Under the pieces are notes generated by a model, which was not told the DNA's origin, made no database searches, and saw only the letters and a program-made list of their open reading frames with translations. A stretch of DNA of 64,000 nucleotides from Verrucomicrobiia bacterium (GTDB lineage: Bacteria; Verrucomicrobiota; Verrucomicrobiia; Limisphaerales; Pedosphaeraceae), in assembly GCA_036268055.1 (NCBI GenBank), contig DATAUW010000001.1:124001-188000 (forward strand). The letters are read 5' to 3'. This document shows, one piece after another, positions 58,732 to 64,000 of the stretch; position 1 is the stretch's first letter; each line of letters starts with the position of its first letter. A program made the position numbers and the translations under genes.

Positions 58732-59751
58732 ATGTCATCCATTTTGAAAGTGGCGGTCATCGGCGCGGGTTCCCTCGGCAAGGAACACGTTCGCATCTAT
58801 GCCGAGATGGCGCGTGCCGGCCTGATCGAGTTCGTTGGGCTTTATGATTCCGTCATCGAGACAGCGCAAAAGATCGCCGCTAAAAACGACGTGCGCGCTT
58901 TTTCTTCCGTCAGCGAAGCCGCGCAGGCCAGCGACGCCCTCAGTCTCGTCACCCCCACGACCACGCATTACGAACTCGCCAAAATGCTGCTCCAACAAGG
59001 CAAGCATGTGCTCGTCGAAAAACCGATGACGGACGATGCCGCGCAAGCTGCCGACTTGGTCCAAATCGCGCAGCAAAAAAAATGTGTGCTCCAGGTCGGC
59101 CACATCGAACGCTTCAATCCAATTTTCAAATACCTTGAAAGTGTCGCCACCGAACCGCGTTTTATCGAGGCCCATCGCCTTTCGCCTTTTCCCGCGCGCA
59201 GCACAGACATCGGCGTGGTGCTCGACTTGATGATCCACGATTTGGACGTCGTGCTCGCCTTCGTTAAATCGCCGGTGACGAGCGTGGATGCCGTCGGCAT
59301 TCCTGTGCTCAGCAAATCCGAAGACATCGCGAACGCGCGGTTGCGCTTCGCCAACGGCTGCGTCGCCAATCTCACCGCGAGCCGCATCAGCCCCGAGCGC
59401 ATGCGCAAAATCCGCGTGTTCAGCGGCGGCGCAAACACCAGCTACGTCTCGCTCGATTATCGCGCGCAGGAGGGTTACATCGCCCGCATCGCCCGCGACG
59501 GCGAAGAGGAATCTTCGCTGCTGAAAAAATTATTTTCCGCCAAGGATTCGATGATTGTCAGCGAGTTCGCCGGCAAACGCATCGTGCGCGAGCCGGTGCC
59601 GATTCAAAAAGCCGAACCGCTTAAAGTGGAATTGCAAAGTTTCGTGGATTGCGTGCAGGCGCGCCAGACTCCCGTCGTCAGCGGTGAAGCCGCAAAACTC
59701 GCGCTCGACCTCGCGTTCGAAATCACCCGGCAGATTCAGCAGATTCGCTGA
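58732..59751 (+). CDS. Gfo/Idh/MocA-family NAD(P)-dependent oxidoreductase
   Basis: 339 residues. The Rossmann site is VAVIGAGSLGKEHVRIYAEM and the family's dinucleotide/active region reads GKHVLVEKPMTDDAAQA. A substrate-domain stretch, LDLMIHDLDVVLAF, carries the usual Asp/His. The gene lies 8 bp before a small membrane protein gene and 400 bp before lpxB. In bacteria with 3-amino lipid A, GnnA (UDP-GlcNAc 3-dehydrogenase) belongs to this family and is encoded near lpx genes. That role is possible, but its partner GnnB is not in the window. Confidence 0.88.
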   Translation: MSSILKVAVIGAGSLGKEHVRIYAEMARAGLIEFVGLYDSVIETAQKIAAKNDVRAFSSVSEAAQASDALSLVTPTTTHYELAKMLLQQGKHVLVEKPMTDDAAQAADLVQIAQQKKCVLQVGHIERFNPIFKYLESVATEPRFIEAHRLSPFPARSTDIGVVLDLMIHDLDVVLAFVKSPVTSVDAVGIPVLSKSEDIANARLRFANGCVANLTASRISPERMRKIRVFSGGANTSYVSLDYRAQEGYIARIARDGEEESSLLKKLFSAKDSMIVSEFAGKRIVREPVPIQKAEPLKVELQSFVDCVQARQTPVVSGEAAKLALDLAFEITRQIQQIR

Positions 59752-59759
59752 CCACACGC

Positions 59760-60155
59760 ATGGGCTTTATTTTTATTCTACCGTTGGCGGCGCTGGCAGC
59801 GTGGTCCATTTTTTCCATCTATCGCTGGCTGCGGCGCGGGGGATACGAGACGAAATGGTGGCGCGCCTTCGCGTCGCTCTCGGCGATTGGACTTGCTGTA
59901 GGAATCTGGCTCGCATTCTTTTTTCATTACACTGTCGCAAAAATTTCCATGCAGGGATTTCCCATTCCCGTCGTCGTCGTCACTCATTCGCAAACGGATG
60001 GCGCTCTCGTCACGTCCAACATGCCGTTCACCATTGAGTGGAGCGGACGCATCACTGACATCCTCAGCGGGATTGCCCTTTGCCTCGCGCCGATTGCAAT
60101 AGCGGCGTTCGTCCGCGAGAACCGCGGCAAGCTCATGCCCGAAGGCAAGCCATGA
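59760..60155 (+). CDS. Small membrane protein in the lpxB operon
   Basis: 131 residues with three predicted membrane helices: FIFILPLAALAAWSIFSIY, FASLSAIGLAVGIWLAFFFH and ITDILSGIALCLAPIAIAAF. Between the last two lies a short extracytoplasmic stretch (AKISMQGFPIPVVVVTHSQT). No family is recognised. It starts 8 bp after the oxidoreductase stop and overlaps lpxB by 4 bp (ATGA), so it is probably co-translated with lpxB and may have an envelope role. Confidence 0.75.
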   Translation: MGFIFILPLAALAAWSIFSIYRWLRRGGYETKWWRAFASLSAIGLAVGIWLAFFFHYTVAKISMQGFPIPVVVVTHSQTDGALVTSNMPFTIEWSGRITDILSGIALCLAPIAIAAFVRENRGKLMPEGKP

Positions 60156-61357
60156 TTCCCACGCGCTTCATGGTGATCGCCGGTGAAGCCAGCGGTGACG
60201 AACTCGCCGCCGAACTCGTCAGGGAACTGCGCGCCGGAATCGAACGCCGGGTTCACGCCAGCAACGATCTGCAACCTTGCAACTCCAGTCTTGCGCCCCG
60301 CTTTTTCGGCGCGGGCGGTCCGCGCATGGCTGAAGCCGGTGTGGAACTCGCCTTTGATCTTACCCAGCATTCGGTCATTGGCCTCGACTTGCTGCAAAAA
60401 TATTTTCAATTCCGCAAACTGTTCCATCGCTTGTTCGCCCTGGCGTTGGAGCGCGAGCCGCACGCCATCATCTGCGTGGATTTTTCTGTGTTCAACAGTA
60501 TGTTTGCCGCCGCGATCAAAAAGCACGTGCGCGCCCGGCGCGGCACGTTTAATAATTGGGAGCCGCGCGTCATCAAATATATTTCGCCGCAAGTCTGGGC
60601 GTCCCGCGAAGGCCGCGCTTATCAGATCGCGCGCGATTTTGATTTGTTGCTGAGCATTTTCCCGTTTGAGAAAAAATGGTACGCCTGTCGCGTGCCCAGC
60701 CTTCACGTTGAGTTTGTCGGACACCCCCTGCTCGACCGCTACGCCTTCGCCCAAAAAAATGACTCGAATTTAAGTCCGCAAAATCCTTCGATTGTCCTGC
60801 TGCCCGGCAGCCGCCAGCGTGAATTGGAACGCCACCTGCCCATCATGCTCGAAGCGTTCACCAAAATTCGCGCCGCGATTCCCTTCGCCTCGGCGACCGT
60901 CATTCTGCCCAGCGCCGAACTCTCCGGGAGCGCACGCCATCTGATTTCCTCCACGCCCTCGGTGCAGATTCAAACCGGTGGATTGCCGGAAGCCTTGCGC
61001 ACCGCGACCATTGCCATTTCCAAGACCGGCACGATCACGATGGAATGCGCCTGTTTCGGCCTGCCCACGGTCACGCTCTACAAAACTTCCTGGGCGACCT
61101 ACGAAATCGGCAAGCGCATCGTCAAAGTCAAATCACTGACGATGCCGAACCTGCTTGCCGGCGAACCAATTTTCCCCGAGTTCATTCAAAACGACGCCAC
61201 GCCCGAAAAAATTTCCACCGCCGCGCTCGAACTGCTGCGCAACGAATCCGCCCGCCAGCGCGTTCGCGCCCGGCTCGCTGAAATCATGACTTCGCTCGGC
61301 GGTCCCGGAGCCAGCCGCCGCGCGGCGGATGCCATATTGAATCTGTTGCCACGATGA
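60152..61357 (+). CDS. lpxB: Lipid-A-disaccharide synthase LpxB
   Basis: 401 residues from ATG 60152; an in-frame start at 60080 lies inside the upstream gene and is rejected. It begins with the family's VIAGEASGDELAAELVREL and has FFGAGGPRMAEAGVE. Later segments are IKYISPQVWASREGRAYQIA, VGHPLLDR, IVLLPGSRQRELERHLPIML and ISKTGTITMECACFGLPTV. It joins UDP-2,3-diacylglucosamine to lipid X to make the lipid A disaccharide. Its presence means the cell makes LPS-type lipid A, and it follows the Gfo/Idh oxidoreductase. Confidence 0.96.
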   Translation: MIPTRFMVIAGEASGDELAAELVRELRAGIERRVHASNDLQPCNSSLAPRFFGAGGPRMAEAGVELAFDLTQHSVIGLDLLQKYFQFRKLFHRLFALALEREPHAIICVDFSVFNSMFAAAIKKHVRARRGTFNNWEPRVIKYISPQVWASREGRAYQIARDFDLLLSIFPFEKKWYACRVPSLHVEFVGHPLLDRYAFAQKNDSNLSPQNPSIVLLPGSRQRELERHLPIMLEAFTKIRAAIPFASATVILPSAELSGSARHLISSTPSVQIQTGGLPEALRTATIAISKTGTITMECACFGLPTVTLYKTSWATYEIGKRIVKVKSLTMPNLLAGEPIFPEFIQNDATPEKISTAALELLRNESARQRVRARLAEIMTSLGGPGASRRAADAILNLLPR

Positions 61358-61527
61358 GTCGCGGCGCTCGCGCAAAGCCAGCAGATTGAACAAAAGACCC
61401 TCCTCGTTCGTCATTTTGTTATATATTTTGCGGAGAATCAAAAATTCCACCCGTAGCGGCGGTCTATTGCCACTGATCTTTGCGATAAAAAAGTTTGAGT
61501 AGTGAACACCAGCAGGTTCATATTTCC

Positions 61528-64000
61528 TTGTTGAAGCATCAACGCCCATCGCGGTCATTTCGTTTGTGTCCGATAATCATCGTGGCCATCGCGTGCGTCT
61601 TTGCGCTGAGCGCCCGCGCCGCGGACGATCCCGCCGGCATCGAATTTTTCGAAAATAAAATCCGCCCCATCCTCGTGGACGATTGTTACAAGTGCCACAG
61701 TCAGCAGAGTGCGAAGGTCAAAGGCGGCCTGTTGCTCGACACTCGCGAAGGCGTGCTCAAAGGCGGCGATACCGGCCCTGCCATCAAGCCCGGTGATCCC
61801 GATCAAAGTTTGCTCATCAAAGCCGTCCGCTATAGCGATCCCGATCTGGCGATGCCACCGAAAAATAAAAAACTCTCGCCGGAAAAAATCGCCGCGCTCG
61901 AAGCCTGGGTGAAAATGGGCGCACCCGATCCGCGCGCTGGCAGATCGCAAGCCGCTCTAATTTACGAAAAAGCCCGCACGCATTGGGCCTTTCAACCGGT
62001 CCATGAACCCGCGATTCCTGAAACAAAAAATGCGCGCCTGGTAAAGACGCCCGTGGATAATTTTGTCCTCGCGCGGCTTGAAGCTGCGAATCTTCATCCC
62101 TCGCCCGAGGCCGACAAACGCACTTTGATTCGCCGCGCGACTTTTGACCTGATCGGTTTGCCGCCGACGCCCGATGAAGTCACCGCGTTCGAGGCCGACC
62201 GGTCGCCCGAGGCTTTTGCCAAGGTCGTGGACCGCCTGCTCGCTTCACCGCGATACGGTGAGCGCTGGGGCCGCCACTGGCTCGACGTCGCGCGTTATGC
62301 CGACACGAAGGGCTACGTTTTCGAGGAAGACCGGCACTATCCCTATTCCTATACCTATCGCGATTACGTCATCCGCGCCTTCAACGAAGACCTGCCTTAC
62401 AACCAATTTCTCAAGGAACAAATCGCCGCCGACTTGATGACGAACACCGACAAACGTCCCCTCGCCGCGCTCGGCTATCTCACGCTGGGCCGGCGCTTCA
62501 TCAATAACATCCATGACATCATTGACGACCGCATTGACGTTGTTTGCCGCGGCATGATGGGTTTGACGGTCGAATGTGCGCGTTGCCACGACCACAAATA
62601 CGATCCCATCCCGACGCGCGATTACTATTCGCTCTACGGCATTTTCGACAGCTCGGAAGAACCCGCGCAAGAACAAGAGCCGCTGCTCGGCATGGATGCG
62701 CCCGCCAAAGCCCACGCGGAATATTTGGCGGAGCGCAAGAAGCGCGAAGACGAGCGCGATAATTACCGGCACAAGCAGGAAGTCGCGATGTCCGAACAAC
62801 TGCGCCATGAGGCGGGCGATTATCTTTTCGTCGCGTATCAGGCACAATCGCTTAAGGACAACGGGCAAATAGATGACCTCGCTCGCAAAGCCAAGCTTGA
62901 TCCCGAAGTGCTCCATCGCTGGCGGGATGGCCTCGCTCGCTGGCGTAAAAATTCGCAGCCAATCTTCGCGCCGTGGTTTGCTTTCGCCGCCTTGAACGAA
63001 ACCAATTTTTCCGCACAGGCTGGCAAAGTCACCGCCAAAATTTCCACGAACACCGATGGCTCGGTGAATCCCTTCGTTGCCAAAATATTCACGAACGCTC
63101 CCGCCTCAATGAAAAATGTAGCCGAACAATATGGCAAATTGTTCGTCGAGATTGATGAGGAATGGACTCGCGTCTCTCACGAGACGAATGCGCCCGCTCA
63201 CCTCACTGATCCGGCGCGCGAATCGCTCCGCCAAATATTATATGCCGCCGATGCGCCCGCGAATTTGCCTACGGGCGAGTTTGATCGCCTCTACGATACA
63301 CCCACCGGCCAAAAACTCCGCGCCTTGCAACGCAGCGTCGCGGAACTTGATGCCACCCACCCCGGCGCGCCGCCGCGTGCGATGGCTTTGCTGGACCGGC
63401 CCAATCCGCATGACGTCCATATCTTTATTCGTGGCAACAGCGATAATCAAGGCGCCGATGCGCCTCGCGAATTTTTGGAAATTCTCTCCGGCCCAAATCG
63501 CAAACCGTTTCGCCAGGGCAGCGGCCGCCTCGAATTGGCGGAAGCCATCGCCAGCCCGGACAATCCGCTCACCGCGCGCGTATTCGTCAACCGCGTTTGG
63601 CTCCATCATTTTGGAAGTGCGCTGGTGTCCACTCCGAGCGACTTCGGTCTGCGCTCCGACCCGCCAACGAATCCAGAACTGCTTGATTATCTCGCGGCGC
63701 GTTTCGTCGCGGACGGCTGGTCCATCAAAAAACTGCACCGTCTCATCATGCTCTCGTCCACCTATCAGCAATCGAGCGACAATAATCCGGTAAGCGAAAA
63801 AATTGATCCCGGCAACCAGCTCTACTGGCGCATGAATCGCCAGCGGCTGGAATTTGAGGCCATGCGCGATACTTTTCTCGACGTCTCCGGCAAGCTCGAC
63901 CTGACGATGGGCGGCCATGCCGTGGACATCACCGATGCCGATTCCACGCGCCGCACAGTCTACGGTTTCGTGGATCGCCAGAATCTTCCCGACCTTTTTC
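61528..64000 (+). CDS. Secreted PSD1 cytochrome (DUF1549/DUF1553), 3' end beyond window
   Basis: Over 820 codons from TTG 61528, chosen because it begins a signal peptide (FRLCPIIIVAIACVFALSA); TTG 61531 and unseen upstream starts are alternatives. Order: planctomycete cytochrome C domain (FFENKIRPILVDDCYKCHSQ, with CYKCH heme site, then MPPKNKKLSPEKI); DUF1549 (FVLARLEAANLHPSPEADKR; YGERWGRHWLDVARYADT) with a second CxxCH (CARCHDH); and the start of DUF1553 (NPLTARVFVNRVWLHHFG; STYQQSS). Function of this PVC-specific family is unknown; a role in redox-linked polymer degradation has been proposed. Frame is open to the window end. Confidence 0.92.
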   Translation, partial: MLKHQRPSRSFRLCPIIIVAIACVFALSARAADDPAGIEFFENKIRPILVDDCYKCHSQQSAKVKGGLLLDTREGVLKGGDTGPAIKPGDPDQSLLIKAVRYSDPDLAMPPKNKKLSPEKIAALEAWVKMGAPDPRAGRSQAALIYEKARTHWAFQPVHEPAIPETKNARLVKTPVDNFVLARLEAANLHPSPEADKRTLIRRATFDLIGLPPTPDEVTAFEADRSPEAFAKVVDRLLASPRYGERWGRHWLDVARYADTKGYVFEEDRHYPYSYTYRDYVIRAFNEDLPYNQFLKEQIAADLMTNTDKRPLAALGYLTLGRRFINNIHDIIDDRIDVVCRGMMGLTVECARCHDHKYDPIPTRDYYSLYGIFDSSEEPAQEQEPLLGMDAPAKAHAEYLAERKKREDERDNYRHKQEVAMSEQLRHEAGDYLFVAYQAQSLKDNGQIDDLARKAKLDPEVLHRWRDGLARWRKNSQPIFAPWFAFAALNETNFSAQAGKVTAKISTNTDGSVNPFVAKIFTNAPASMKNVAEQYGKLFVEIDEEWTRVSHETNAPAHLTDPARESLRQILYAADAPANLPTGEFDRLYDTPTGQKLRALQRSVAELDATHPGAPPRAMALLDRPNPHDVHIFIRGNSDNQGADAPREFLEILSGPNRKPFRQGSGRLELAEAIASPDNPLTARVFVNRVWLHHFGSALVSTPSDFGLRSDPPTNPELLDYLAARFVADGWSIKKLHRLIMLSSTYQQSSDNNPVSEKIDPGNQLYWRMNRQRLEFEAMRDTFLDVSGKLDLTMGGHAVDITDADSTRRTVYGFVDRQNLPDLF

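Overview
The window looks like chromosomal DNA from a Gram-negative Verrucomicrobiota bacterium, probably close to the Pedosphaera/Limisphaerales soil lineage. This is inferred from gene content only. The pointers are a PVC-type CxxCH heme protein with a membrane-bound-dehydrogenase-like propeller, a DUF1549/DUF1553 (PSD1) planctomycete-type cytochrome, an H-X9-DG pseudopilin, an ECF sigma factor paired with a Ser/Thr kinase plus TPR protein, the large form of IspG, lipid A synthesis (lpxB), and recurrent intergenic hairpin repeats. Coding is dense. The left 37 kb is almost entirely on the minus strand; the right part is mixed.

Layout. 1-4.3 kb: RND efflux permease (cut by the window edge) and its adaptor. 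4.4-6.8 kb: nusB, a PHP phosphoesterase and ftsY. 7-9.9 kb: a large secreted heme protein. 10.1-14.9 kb: system II cytochrome c maturation (lipoprotein-resB-ccsA). 15-20.1 kb: rho, a three-domain protein (LMW phosphatase + RpiB + serine hydroxymethyltransferase) and a catalytically dead S41-like protein. 20.3-24.6 kb: a tripartite ABC export system with a lipoprotein outer-membrane factor. 24.6-32.7 kb: lipoproteins, a small beta-barrel, a pseudopilin, a secreted protein, a kinase and an ECF sigma factor. 32.8 kb: a tRNA-Ser with an unexpected ACU anticodon. 34-37.2 kb: pyruvate dehydrogenase E1 alpha, E1 beta and E2. 37.5-41.3 kb: a soluble hybrid histidine kinase with a REC-HPT-REC partner. 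41.3-42.7 kb: an intact IS4-family element with a 14-bp target duplication. 43-46.3 kb: HIT protein, then phoH-ybeY-DUF502-recO. 46.6-54.9 kb: a frameshifted Uma2 gene and the envelope/isoprenoid block ispG, rseP, dxr, cdsA, uppS, purA. 55.2-58.6 kb: a HisJ-like phosphatase, thrH, gpsA-plsY. 58.7-61.4 kb: a Gfo/Idh oxidoreductase, a small membrane protein and lpxB. 61.5-64 kb: a PSD1 cytochrome, cut by the right edge.

How it fits together. Several blocks serve the cell envelope. dxr and ispG make isoprenoid precursors that UppS turns into undecaprenyl diphosphate. PlsY, GpsA and CdsA make phospholipid precursors. LpxB makes lipid A, and RseP handles envelope proteolysis. ResB/CcsA would mature the c-type cytochromes found at both ends of the window. 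Very tight ATGA/GTGA overlaps occur in resB-ccsA, the ABC exporter, E1 alpha-E1 beta, phoH-ybeY-DUF502, gpsA-plsY and the small protein-lpxB pair, so translational coupling is widespread.

Most notable items: the phosphatase-RpiB-SHMT fusion, the tRNA-Ser(ACU), a purA leader that can form a terminator and a competing pairing, the recent IS insertion into a palindromic site, and a hairpin repeat whose two copies differ by compensating stem changes.
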